Part shown: positions 1-9,705 of the stretch, piece after piece
Position numbering within the stretch: position 1 is the first letter of the stretch
Layout of the letters: each line of letters opens with the position of its first letter
DNA from: Deinandra increscens subsp. villosa
Lineage: Eukaryota > Streptophyta > Magnoliopsida > Asterales > Asteraceae
Length of the DNA stretch: 64,000 nt
Direction: 5' to 3'
Assembly (NCBI GenBank): GCA_039602395.1
Contig: JBCNJP010000254.1
Span: forward strand, 38,243-102,242
Position numbers and translations under genes: made by a program
Notes under the pieces: model-generated
What the model saw: the letters and a program-made list of their open reading frames with translations, nothing else
Told to the model about the DNA's origin: nothing
Database searches by the model: none

Positions 1-2
1 CT

Positions 3-492
3 TCGATGGAGGTAAAGTAACATTTGCTGGAAACAAGGGAGGTCAAGTCACAGGAATTGGTAAACTGTCGAATGGTGCAGTCACATTCGAGAAGGTTGAA
101 TATGTCAAAGAATTGGAGTATAATCTTCTGAGCGTCTCCCAGATCTGTGATAAGCAATACACAACTGCTTTCACGGGGAGTGAATGTGTGATACTAAAAC
201 CTGATTTCAAGATTCCAGATAAATATATGGTAATGCGAGCACCGCGATTTTCAAATTTGTATATGCTCCATATGAATTCAGCCACAACAACTGTCGCGGG
301 TCAATGTTTCTTATCAAAAGCTTCTGAAAGAGATTTCATTCTATGGCATCGTCGCATGGGACACATCCATTACCGAAAAATGAACGAACTTGTGCGGAGG
401 GGTCTTGTCGAAGGGGTTTCAAAGAAGCAGTTTGTCTTTAACGATGTGTGTGTGAGTTGCAAGAAGGGAAAACAGAAAAGAAAATCCCATCC
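3..492 (+). pseudogene. Copia protease C-terminus and GAG-pre-integrase zinc domain (partial)
   Basis: The frame is open from the first bases of the window and reads through the LLSVSQICD block typical of copia polyproteins. The HHCC zinc-binding domain follows, with the histidines in LWHRRMGHIH (about 339-370) and the cysteines in VCVSCKKGK (about 447-470). In this copy the C-x2-C pair is intact, unlike in element A. The reading frame stops being pol at 492, where a solo LTR enters; the tail read beyond that is LTR sequence. The domain would help integrase fold and bind DNA in the virus-like particle. Confidence 0.85.
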
Positions 493-1037
493 TGTTAGTG
501 CAAATATGTGTGTCGTGTGTGTATCAGTTAGTTTCGTTAGTTGATGTTAGTTGTAGTTGAGTTACAAGTTCTAGGGTCTAGAATGTCATTAGTTAATATT
601 TATGGGTTTGATTGATCAAATATGTATTTCTAATATGAATCTCATATTTGAAATACATATTAAAATCTGTTGCTCTAACAATTTAGAAGATCGGAGGATT
701 TTAAGCTGCAAACGGACTGAGATTAAAAGGCTCCGAACTGCGTCCGAACGTGTCTTCCATATATATATCAAATTGAAGGTTCGGACAAGTAGACCTCTCG
801 GATAACCGTTTTTTCTGAGTTTGATCTTAAGAGGAGGAGTTTTTGAACTCGATTTTCAGAGATTTCTGTGTAGTAGATCGTGATTAGAGGCTGTAATCGA
901 GTTCAAATCATGTAATCATCGATCAATTCGAGCTATAAATGAGTGATTATTTACATTTTTGTGTTTTTAGCTTCGGGTGAACTTTCGGTCCGATTTCGGT
1001 GTACAAATCACTAGATCCGAATCGAATCGTGTTTTCA
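493..1037 (+). mobile_element. Solo LTR inserted in copia integrase, 5-bp target duplication
   Basis: The 545-bp block begins TGTTAGTG and ends GTTTTCA, the TG...CA rule for LTRs. It is flanked by the direct repeat CATCC (488-492 and 1038-1042). Removing the block plus one repeat restores the sequence seen in element A at the same place (KSHP followed by LKKYHS). Inside it there are CCGAAC/GGTTCGG motifs near 745 and 780 and a TATATATA stretch at about 757-768. Its terminal style resembles the LTRs of A, C and D, so it probably derives from a related copia family through LTR-LTR recombination. It carries no coding sequence. Confidence 0.88.
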
Positions 1038-1042
1038 CATCC

Positions 1043-1980
1043 ACTGAAGAAATACCATTCAATTGAAGTCCCGTTAGAATTACTTCGAATCTTTTCGGTC
1101 CTGTGAATCGTCAAACTATTTCTGGGAATTGGTATTGTCTTGTGGTTACTAACGAATATTCAAGATACTCTTGGGTTGATTTTCTGGTCTCCAAGGATGA
1201 AACATCGAGAATTCTTATCATATTGATCAATACACATGAGTCATTGTATAAATTGAAGGTACGAAGGATTCGCAGTGACAATGGCACGGAGTTCAAGAAT
1301 TCCGCCGTGAGGACATTTTGTATGGAAAAAGGGATCGTATATGAGTTCAGCACACTATACACACCTCAGCAAAAGAAAAAAGAATCGTACAATCATTAAA
1401 ACAGCGCGAACGATGTTGGCTGATGCTCAATTGTCTGTTCCTTTCTGGACGGAAACTGTCAACACCGCATGTTACGTGCTTAATCGAGTGCTTACTTTTA
1501 AACGTCTTGGGATGACATGTTATGAATTGCTCAAGAATCGTAAGCCTAATCTCGATTATTTGGAGCCTTTTGGGTGTCCCTGTACCGTATTAACGTCTAC
1601 GGGCAAATTTGACGACAAAGTCTTTGAAGGATTGTTTGTCGGTTACTCGAATCAAAAGAAACGAGTATTCAATAAGCAGGTCGGTACTGTGGCAGAATAT
1701 TTGCATGTGGATTTTCAGTCCTATACTTTACCACCCAGAGGTGTTGGACCAGACTGGTTGTTCGATTATAAAGCTCTTTTTGAAAATCTTGAATCCACAC
1801 CAGAGATGTCTGATGAGCAACTTACTCGTGTGTTTATTGAATTACAAGACGATACTCCGATTCTAAATATACAAACTCTGCCGACTCTAGTAGTGCATGT
1901 TGCTGATGATTATTTGACCTAGACTCCGAATGATTTGACAATTGCGGCTGATGATATGTCTTCTGATGATGATAGTGATT
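1043..1980 (+). pseudogene. Copia integrase core (frameshifted)
   Basis: This is the integrase catalytic core, which inserts retrotransposon DNA into the genome. The block near 1142-1175 reads VVTNEYSRYSWV, where element A has VVTDEFSRF, so the first catalytic Asp is probably changed to Asn. The second acidic block IRSDNGTEF lies at about 1271-1297. A short deletion near 1374 shifts the frame just where the catalytic Glu motif (NGVAER) should be. Downstream, the second frame covers NTACYVLNRVL and the GCPCTVL and FVGYS blocks. A TAG near 1920 and a missing base near 1980 break the link to RT. A further small deletion lies near 1080-1095. Confidence 0.82.
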
Positions 1981-2081
1981 TCATGAAGCCGTGACACATC
2001 AGGTGGAAATTCCTACTCAACACACTCGATCCACAAGTTGATGCTACTTCAAATGAAGTTGATGTTAATACAACTAACAAT

Positions 2082-3900
2082 GTGGTCAATCCACAAGTTG
2101 ATGTTATTTCAAATGATGCTGATGTCAATACAACTGAAACTGTGGTGGTTGAGGAAGATCCTGTTCCTGGTATGGCTGAAACGGTGATTGTTCCAATTCA
2201 TCAAACACTCCGGATAAACACCATTCATCCGCAAGACAATATTATTGGTGATTTAAATGAAGGAGTGCGTACGAGACATCAAATTGAGAGCAGTGTGTTA
2301 CTATCAGTTCTGGAATTTGGTGTTCAGGAAAAAGCGTTCCATTCATGCTTTATATCTCAGATCGAGCCAAAAGATGTTCATGAAGATTTATTAGATGGCT
2401 CGTGGGTTGAAGCAATGCAAGAAGAGTTACTACAAATTCAAAAATTAGGAGTGTGGCACCTGGAAGATTTACCAGCAGGAAGCAAAGAACCGTGTGGAAC
2501 ACGGTGGATGTATAAATGCAAACGAGATGATCGCGGAGTCATAGTCTGTAACAAGGCTCGTTTGGTTGTTCAAGGGTTTTCTCAGGAAGAAGGAATCGAT
2601 TTTAACGAGGTGTATGCACCGGTTGCCAGAATCGAAGCTATACGAATCTTTTTGGCATATGCTGCACATCGTGGATTCAAGGTCTTCCAGATGGATGTTA
2701 AGAGTGCGTTTCTTTACGGCAAGGTCAAAGAAGAAGTGTACGTCAAACAACCTCCGGGATTCTTCGATCCTGATTTTCTGGATAAGGTTTATAAGTTGGA
2801 CAAAGCATTATATGGTCTCCATCAGGCTCCTCGGGCTTGGTATGAGACGTTGTCCACTTATTTACTTGATAACGGATTCAAGCGTGGGTTGGTTGATCCT
2901 ACTTTATTCTGTCGTAAAACGGGGGAGGATCTGCTATTGGTACAAATTTATGTCGATGATATCATTTTTGGCTGCTCAAACGAAAAGTTATCGAAGGATT
3001 TCGAGACTTTAATGCAAACAAGGTTCGAGATGAGTTCAATGGGGGAAATGTTGTTCTTCTTGGGCTTACAAGTTCAGCAATCTGACAAGGGAATTTTCAT
3101 TCATCAGACAAAATATGTGAATGATGTCCTGAATCGATTCAAGGTGGAAGATGTTCGCATTCCTGGAACTCCTATTCAGCTGTCACATGGCCTGTGTCCT
3201 GACGAAGACGGTGAAACAGTCGATGTCACTCGTTATAGGGCAATGATAGGTTCTTTAATGTATCTTATAGCTAGTCGACCTGATATAATGTTTGTTGTAT
3301 GTTTGTGTGCCAGGTACCAAGCAGCACCTCGGGTTTCTCACATGGAAGCAGTTAAGAGGATTCTAGCTTATCTGAAGGGTAATGTAGATCTCGGGATCTG
3401 GTATCCTCATGATGATAAGTTCGACCTGTCGGCGAATACGGATTCAGACTACGGCGGTTGCAAGATCAACTTCAAGTCAACCACGGCCGGATGTCAGTTT
3501 CTCGGCGACCGGTTGGTATCTTGGCAGTGTAAGAAGCAGACTTCTGTTGCTACATCCACGGCTGAAGCTGAATATATAGCGGCTGCTAGTTGCTGCTCTC
3601 AGGTTTTATGGATACAACAGCAGATGCGGGATTACGGTTTGAAGTTTCTTACTACTCCAATTTATATAGATAACTCGGCTGCGATTTGCATAACTAAAAA
3701 CCCCGTTCACCACTCTTAAACGAAACATATTGATATTCGTTATCATTTCATCCGTGACTGTTTTGAGAAACACTTGATTGATCTGCAAAAGATCCATACT
3801 GATTTTCAAAAAGCGGATCTTTTTACGAAAGCTTTTGACAAAACCCGCTTTCGTTATCTTTTGCAGATCAACGGCATACAAAAGTTACCCGTTGAGTAAC
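2082..3900 (+). pseudogene. Copia reverse transcriptase and RNase H
   Basis: RT and RNase H copy the element RNA into DNA in the cytoplasmic particle. The RT starts near 2400 (WVEAMQEELLQ), with KARLVVQGFSQ and FQMDVKSAFLYG blocks and the active-site YVDD at about 2949-2960. RNase H follows, with YTDSDY replaced by NTDSDY near 3434, STAEAEY near 3555 and IDNSAA near 3665. A TAA at about 3717-3719 replaces the expected codon in the HHSKTKH block. The same frame then continues for another 60 codons to a natural end near 3900. Element A supplies the intact reference for this end. Confidence 0.9.
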
Positions 3901-3988
3901 TTTCGGTTGATCATTTTTATTTTTGTTTTACTTTTGTTGTCTGTTTTTCTTTTCTTATTTCTAAAATCCAAAAATAGAGTTTTGTATT

Positions 3989-4003
3989 TTAGGGGGAGAA
4001 AAT
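3989..4003 (+). promoter_or_regulatory. Internal polypurine tract-like element after pol
   Basis: The sequence TTTTAGGGGGAGAAAATT sits about 90 bases after the pol stop. The same block is found in element A (13899-13912, minus) and element D (47829-47843). It is not next to an LTR, so it would be an extra plus-strand priming site of the kind known as multiple PPTs in Sireviruses. Confidence 0.6.
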
Positions 4004-4372
4004 TAGAAAATATTTAAAAAAATGGAAAAATGCAAAAAGCATAAAAAATGAAAAAATCAAAAATTTGAGAAATTGATCCGACCAAGCGAGAAGTGATATT
4101 ACATCGGCGTGTGTTATCAACCACGGATAAAGTAAAAATGAAAAGCTGTAGGTACTTGTTTGGTTAGTTAAATGCGTAAGGGCAAATCTGATATATGCTA
4201 GTATGATATAAATATAAAAATCTGCTTGATTAAATGTAAGGCACATCATGACGAATGATGTGTGATCTTGGCATTAAATGAAATGAAAAAGCAAAAACAG
4301 AATAAGAGATGTTCTGGTGTATGCATGCTTTTATTTTGCAAAGATTTAAACTTGTTTGATTTTCTTTATTTT

Positions 4373-4432
4373 GTCAAACGATCGGCCTTTCTCTGCGTAT
4401 CGAAAGATCGACCTGATTGGTGTTCGTTTGAC
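4373..4432 (+). ncRNA. Conserved post-pol hairpin (copy in element 1)
   Basis: A perfect 9-bp stem, GTCAAACGA (4373-4381) with TCGTTTGAC (4424-4432), encloses a 42-base loop holding CTTTCTCTGCGT, a small ATC-GAAA-GAT inner hairpin and the block CGACCTGATTG. Seven further hairpins in the window share the loop blocks but have other stem sequences. It is probably a cis-acting RNA structure; its function is unknown. Any further hairpins would fall in the N gap. Confidence 0.65.
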
Positions 4433-4450
4433 GTTCTGGTTTATTTTCTT

Positions 4451-4950
4451 NNNNNNNNNNNNNNNNNNNNNNNNNNNNNNNNNNNNNNNNNNNNNNNNNN
4501 NNNNNNNNNNNNNNNNNNNNNNNNNNNNNNNNNNNNNNNNNNNNNNNNNNNNNNNNNNNNNNNNNNNNNNNNNNNNNNNNNNNNNNNNNNNNNNNNNNNN
4601 NNNNNNNNNNNNNNNNNNNNNNNNNNNNNNNNNNNNNNNNNNNNNNNNNNNNNNNNNNNNNNNNNNNNNNNNNNNNNNNNNNNNNNNNNNNNNNNNNNNN
4701 NNNNNNNNNNNNNNNNNNNNNNNNNNNNNNNNNNNNNNNNNNNNNNNNNNNNNNNNNNNNNNNNNNNNNNNNNNNNNNNNNNNNNNNNNNNNNNNNNNNN
4801 NNNNNNNNNNNNNNNNNNNNNNNNNNNNNNNNNNNNNNNNNNNNNNNNNNNNNNNNNNNNNNNNNNNNNNNNNNNNNNNNNNNNNNNNNNNNNNNNNNNN
4901 NNNNNNNNNNNNNNNNNNNNNNNNNNNNNNNNNNNNNNNNNNNNNNNNNN
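4451..4950. other. Assembly gap of exactly 500 N
   Basis: The block is 500 N, probably a fixed-size scaffold gap of unknown true length. It separates the copia element 1 tail from gypsy gag sequence. Reading frames that cross it are artefacts. Confidence 0.99.
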
Positions 4951-5376
4951 TCCAGGCGAAAGTTGAAGTTCTGGCTTTGCGGGATCCTCGGGTCAGGCTT
5001 CCCAGGGATTCCAATATTCTAACCCTTCCGTTTCTGCAGGAATTTTCAAATTGGGCTCCTCAGAAGTGCATGATGGTGACTTCATCCCCGTGCGCACGAC
5101 GCCAACCACGGAGCCAAGCATCCCAGTTAGCTTATTTCATTCGATTCCCACAGCTTCTCACCAGGATCTCTCTTTTGATGCAGGTATACACCCCAACATT
5201 ACAAGGGAGCTTCAGAAGCTGAAGGAAATGATATAAAGCGTTCCAGGGATAATTAAACCTATCCCTGAGGTTCCCCTTGAGAGCCACAGGATCTCGAGGT
5301 TCACTTGGCCAATCTCAGCAGTTGAGATTCCCAAGCTCTTCCAGACGCCTAACATGAAACTCTATGACGGGACGAC
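4951..5376 (+). pseudogene. Ty3/gypsy (Tat/Ogre-like) gag, first part, host of element A
   Basis: The plus-strand frame reads GSSEVHDGDFIPVR..., then a TAA near 5234, then IPEVPLESHRISRF and NMKLYDGTT, where element A enters. The frame resumes at 34706 as TDPEEHVAHYREC. YDGTTDPEEH is the usual start of the plant gypsy retrotransposon gag domain, which forms the particle shell. Removing element A and one copy of its ACGAC target duplication restores the frame exactly across the join. The left part lies in the gap. Confidence 0.85.
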
Positions 5377-5735
5377 TGAAAGTGCGTAAGCGTTGGATCG
5401 GTTTGGTCGATAACAATCGTATGCGTGAGAATATGTGAGAAAACAAACACAAGCAAGGTAAATAAACTCAATCTCTCATTAATACGTGATTACAAGAGAA
5501 TCAGAGTACACACACTAACTTACAGACAAAAGTTCGCTCAGCTCTCAAAAACTTAACAACTACAAAGACACAAACACATATATAGCCTACGGGTGTCCGA
5601 ACTCCCTGGCTTGTCCGAACCTCAGGTTCGGCCAAGGCTCGGCCAGGGTTCGGCCGGAGTTCGGCCACCAGACTCAAAACCCTAAATCTTCATGTCTTCG
5701 TTTGATCCAGCTCATTGCCATATCGTGTATCAACA
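5377..5735 (-). repeat. Element A 3' LTR
   Basis: In sense it starts TGTTGATACACG and ends CGCACTTTCA or a close variant. A dense cluster of CCGAAC/GTTCGG and CTCGGCC motifs lies at about 5586-5665, immediately upstream (in sense) of a TATATA box at about 5579-5584. It differs from the other copy at 34347-34705 at about 13 sites; several are CG to TG or CA changes. Confidence 0.95.
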
Positions 5736-5749
5736 AACTCCCCCTTGGC
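5736..5749 (-). promoter_or_regulatory. Element A polypurine tract
   Basis: On the minus strand the block reads GCCAAGGGGGAGTT and abuts the 3' LTR start TGTTGATAC. This position and composition are those of the plus-strand DNA primer of LTR retrotransposons. Confidence 0.85.
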
Positions 5750-5769
5750 AATAGCTGGACCGTTCTTCA

Positions 5770-6822
5770 TCAGCTTTGAACATTTGTAGCAGCCCCATCA
5801 TCCTTCCAAACCAACTCATGGTTATTTCCAGCAAAGATGTTGAACGCAAAGCAAACCCTTATCACCCTTTGAAACTTCAGCGCTTGATCCATGTAATCCG
5901 GGTGATACAGGATTGGATTGTGATACAACTCGTCAATATCAGCCTTTGATAAGTTAATCAGCCACATCGGATCATAGATCTTCACAACCCGGTTATCTTT
6001 TCTCAACACAATCACTGCTTCTCCTGTCTTCTCATTATAATACCACCATCTCAGAACTTTGATAAAATCTTGTTGCATCTTCATCAATGGTATTTTCTTC
6101 ATCACCTCTGGCTTCTTTGGAAATACCAAGATTATCAGCCTCTTGCCAGTTCTTTCGTGAACTCTTGTTCGGGATCGCCGTCTTTTTGGCTTTTGAGGAT
6201 CCAAAAACTGAAATCCTTCATTACATTCCCTCTCAAGAGTATTCTTGCAATGCATACCCAACCAATCATTGCCATAACAGCAAAATGGCTTTCTTGTCAG
6301 CTCACGAATATCCCAGATCGGCAAACTGCTGAAATCTTTGGCACACTTGAAGTACTGGATTCCATGTTCACGTTTAATCCCATAGCACTTCAAGCTTGAA
6401 GCATACATCCAACTAATAATTTCTCCTGACACTTGACCCTTGAATTTAAAAGACGATCTTTGCTTGACTGGCTTTGGAGGTGGTACATAATTAGCATGAA
6501 ATGCTTTCATGAACTCTTCAAAAGTCTGATTCTGTTTCTGAATCTTCACCTCCTTAACCACTGGGTCTTCAGGTTTCTCAGACTCTTTCTTTCTCAATAT
6601 TTCATCAACCTCAGCATCTTTCTCTTTCGGAAACACCTCAAACTCATCACCACCAGATTGATTGAAGTTGGAATACAAATCCGGATATTCTTCTTCTGTA
6701 ATATCCTCTATTTCAATCTCTTCATCAAAAATACCCTCCACATCTTCATCAGATTCTGGTTCTGGATCTTTGAATTTCTCAAGAGCTTTCTCAGATGCTT
6801 TCTTCATTTCCTCATCATTCAA
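5770..6822 (-). pseudogene. Element A third ORF, C-terminal part
   Basis: The 350-codon open stretch begins acidic (DEEMKKASEKALEKF, then many D and E). A middle region holds EEFMKAFHANYVPPPKPV, and a C-terminal domain reads RWWYYNEKTGEAVIVL, then VKIYDPMWLINL and DIDELYHNPILY. The same domain, more diverged, ends the third ORF of element B (FDCWCYDPTTHEVVVL, RFYDPVDLL, DIKLLASQPIL). No signal peptide or hydrophobic membrane segment is visible, so although the position is that of an envelope gene, the sequence does not support a membrane glycoprotein. Its frame joins the upstream parts only after frameshifts near 6830-6910. The function is unknown. Confidence 0.75.
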
Positions 6823-8473
6823 ATCAAAAACCCGTTGTAACTCTTCAGCCGTTAATCTCCAACAAATTCCCCTTCTTCAAGTGTCTGTAACATTTCAGCA
6901 AATTCACTCATAGATTTGCAGCTTGATCGGAAGGAATTGAAGTAATCGGCACCGCTTCTCTAGAGCCTTTCTCCATCTGGGAAGATGATGTTCCAGCACC
7001 CGAACCCGCGGTTCCAGATGGGCCTGGTCCACCACCAACATTCCCTTCAGGATCATCCTGATCCGGATCATCATTCAGAAATCGCAACGGATCTTCATTA
7101 CAGCCCGAGCCATCTCCGATCTCCCCCTGAGCATTAAACTTCTCTATCAAGAATTTTAACTACTCATTCATCTCCAGAAGCATCTTGGATTGGTTCTGAC
7201 TAACCCGTTTCAGTCTTATAATCTCCTGATCTTTAACTTCATCCCGACTTTGCAGAGTTACAACCCGCTGATTCAAATCTTCATTATCTAACCGCAGCAC
7301 TGTAATCATCTTCTCTTGTGCTTCAGATTTAGCCTTCAAGGCATCGATCTGCGATTGTTGATCAGATAAGGCGCTTTGCAAGATACTGGCCTGAGAAAAA
7401 GAAACTGAGCCTTCTTCAAAGTTGAAATTCACATCCGGTGTAGAATGAGTAGAAGCAGTTGTAGTAGCAGTTGAGAACACCGGTGTTGTAGATCCCATAG
7501 GCTGATTAACAAACTGCGCACCAGCACTTGCTGAAGGTGCTGTGCTAACAGTTGTCGACCGATTCATCAGGTTTTGCAGGAAATCAGCTTGAACGTCAGA
7601 CACTGAAGTCCGAACCCTTGTTGTTGCGTCAGATACAGACACAGCAGGAGTAGCTGATGTAGAAACACCAGAACGAGGCTGTAAGATGAACTGCTGTACA
7701 CCTTTCTTCTTCTTCTTCATCCTACCTCCAGCCACTGATTTCTGCCTCTTCTTGCCTGAAAGAACTGACGATGAACCAGTAACAGTCTTTTTATCTTTGC
7801 CAGAAACCACATCAGCATCTGGATTATAATCTTTGTCAGAGTCAGATGAGGCTACTGCATCATACACACGATCCTTGTAACGATCGTTGCTTTTGTTCTT
7901 TTTGACTCGGTAGGCAAAATGCTTAGCACTACCTTTCCTTAGCTTAACATACTTCGAGTTGATTAAGACTCTCACAAACGGATCGTTTGTATCAGAGAAG
8001 TCTTCAGAATCAGCTTCAGCATTCAGAAAGTCATCATCAGATTCAGATTCATCATCAAGGACATTCACCGTCGGTGTCTCAGTCACAGTAACAGATGCTG
8101 AGACCACCGATTCAGTAATTGGCGGCTGAGATACTGGTTCTGGTTCTTGATGTACCGGTTCCTGAACCACTGGGACTTGCATCTTAGGCCTCTTCACCCT
8201 ACCTTGTATTGGTATTTGGTTCTGTTCTTCGATCCAACTGTAATCCAATTCCTCCGAATCACTGCCATCATCATGACGAGGTGCACCCGTTACTGGTGGC
8301 ACATAATTGACATTGGCAAGATGGCCAATCAATCGTTTCAGTTTAGGTTGAAACTCTAGTGCTTTCTTCTGGTAAGATGCCAAAGCAACAACACTAGCCT
8401 CAGTCATGTGCTTCAACTCCATTCTTTGTGCAGCATTCTTTATCAAATCCGGATATTTGTCATTCAGCACCAT
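6823..8473 (-). pseudogene. Element A third ORF, central low-complexity and coiled-coil part
   Basis: The frame from 8473 down to 7160 is 437 codons. It holds YPDLIKNAAQRMELKHM, then a long Asp/Glu/Ser-rich stretch, a Lys-rich patch (KKRQKSVAGGRMKKKKKG) and a heptad-like segment near the end (SQIDALKAKSEAQEKM onward), which I read as a coiled coil. A TAG at 7160-7162 interrupts it. The same frame goes on to about 6908 (EKFNAQGEIGDGSG, then Gly/Ser-rich), after which two shifts are needed to reach the C-terminal part. Element B has the same layout: acidic linker, then coiled coil. Confidence 0.7.
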
Positions 8474-8506
8474 TTGGAGAAATCTGGGGTAAATTGCAGC
8501 TTTCTT

Positions 8507-9088
8507 TTAACGTTGAGTCAGATTGTCTCTCATGTAATGAAAGATCATTCCAGAGACATTGTACGACCGATTCATCACCAATGCGTTCATCAAAGACAGA
8601 ATTATCTGCTGGACTTCATCATGACCTGAAATTCTGTGTCCCAAGCAGACCAACAACACATGTGCAAGATACTTGTATGGCACGCTCAACGATGATTTGT
8701 ACACCCATTCCTTACTCGGATCGTCAGTATACCAAATCCGCTTTAAGAACGCCACATTATCTTCATGAGGGAACTCAATCCGTGCATTTGTTGTATCAGA
8801 CTCTAAATGTAGAACTCTGCGAATATCTGCCTCAGTTACCTCAACAGGTCGTCCTTGAACAGTTGCAACGATTCTAATTGGAGGATAAGTAATCGTATGA
8901 GCTGTGTTCCAAAACTCCAGAATAATATCCCGATATACATCACATTGCTGAGTAATGGCATAATGAATCCTCGAACGCCTCAGAAACTCGAATATCCCAG
9001 GTCCTCCAAACTTATCGAGTTTGCCTCGTGCAACCCCGATATGCGCACAAATATTATGTTTATCTCCATTCTTTAAGTCGTTTGCCAT
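8507..9088 (-). pseudogene. Element A third ORF, N-terminal domain
   Basis: The start at 9086-9088 (MANDLKNGDKHN) is chosen because a splice-acceptor-like tract lies directly before it and because element B starts the same way (ATGGCAGACGAC). The domain includes ILEFWNTAH, RIVATVQGRPVEVTEADIRRVL and IEFPHED. Element B has VREFWGTAR, ITATVQNRQIVILEEDIRKGL and IEYPKE in the same order. A TAA at 8507-8509 is the only break before the frame continues with IYPRFLQMVLNDKYPDL (B: TPRFVQMVVMKKYP). No known enzyme motif is seen. Similar stretches are common in copia-derived predicted proteins of Asteraceae, from memory and unchecked. Confidence 0.78.
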
Positions 9089-9115
9089 ATCTTAAAACAC
9101 ACAAAAGAAAACATT
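9089..9115 (-). promoter_or_regulatory. Candidate 3' splice site before element A third ORF
   Basis: In sense the sequence is a T-rich run (TTTTCTTTTGTGTGTTTTAAG) ending in AG, two bases before the ATG. A matching T/C-rich acceptor stands before the third ORF of element B. This fits a spliced subgenomic mRNA; the donor was not identified. Confidence 0.45.
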
Positions 9116-9705
9116 CATTAAATTCAATGTTATTAACAGATATAATCACCGATATTGTCAAATCATTGTCGTTTGCGTAAACGAACAACATTTGAACAAA
9201 ATTTTGAAGACCTCCGAACTCTGTCCGAGCTTCCTCCGAACCCCAAGTTCGGAGGCTCCGAACCCTGAAGAACTCCGACAAGTTTGAATCTCAAAATCGA
9301 TGAAAACGACCAAATTAGACTCAAACAAACAACACCCTTGGTCGGATTTCGATAAGCAACACATAGAAACCAGTTTTAATTGTTGAAAACACGTTTTCGA
9401 TGGAGTAATTTTAGATCTAGAAACTGAGATAAGTCCGAACGAGTTTTAAGAACCAAAAACCAACAAAAACAGGATGAAAACCTAATCTAAGTCCATCAAT
9501 GGGTTCAGAATCAAGATATCTACCTAGAATCAGTCTTGAAATCGCCAAAAACACAGTTAATCGAAAATTTGAAAATCGGGCAGCAGTTCGGTGCAAGTTC
9601 GGAGATTAAACAGTAACAATGATCTCCGAACTTCAAGTTTGGCGTATTTATAGCTGACCAAGTTCGGACCTCCGAACTCCAAGTTCGGACGAACTGTAGC
9701 ACCGA
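9116..9705 (-). other. Element A spacer upstream of third ORF, with CCGAAC motif cluster
   Basis: This non-coding stretch between pol and the third ORF has repeated CCGAACT/AGTTCGG motifs at about 9210-9285 and 9585-9695. The same motif crowds the element A LTR and gag leader. No reading frame in it looks real. The stretch resumes at about 12468 after a gypsy LTR insertion. Confidence 0.7.

Larger units (their letters stand above)
1..4450 (+). mobile_element. Truncated Ty1/copia element 1 (Sirevirus-like, same family as element A)
   Basis: This copia body starts inside the protease/GAG-pre-integrase region at the window edge and runs into an N gap. The order is GAG-pre-integrase (3-492), solo LTR insertion (493-1037), integrase (1043-1920), a linker, then RT and RNase H (2082-3900). 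After pol come a polypurine tract (about 3989-4003) and a hairpin (4373-4432). The protein and non-coding parts are close to the minus-strand element A (for example 13560-13990), so they are the same family. Both LTRs are out of view. The copy cannot be active: it has an insertion, frameshifts and stops. Confidence 0.92.

Noticed and set aside
4262..5222. Long open frames across the first N gap
   Set aside because: They consist mostly of N and are artefacts.
6070..6840. Plus-strand open frames opposite the element A third ORF
   Set aside because: The minus strand frame has a homologue in element B; the plus frames are shadows.
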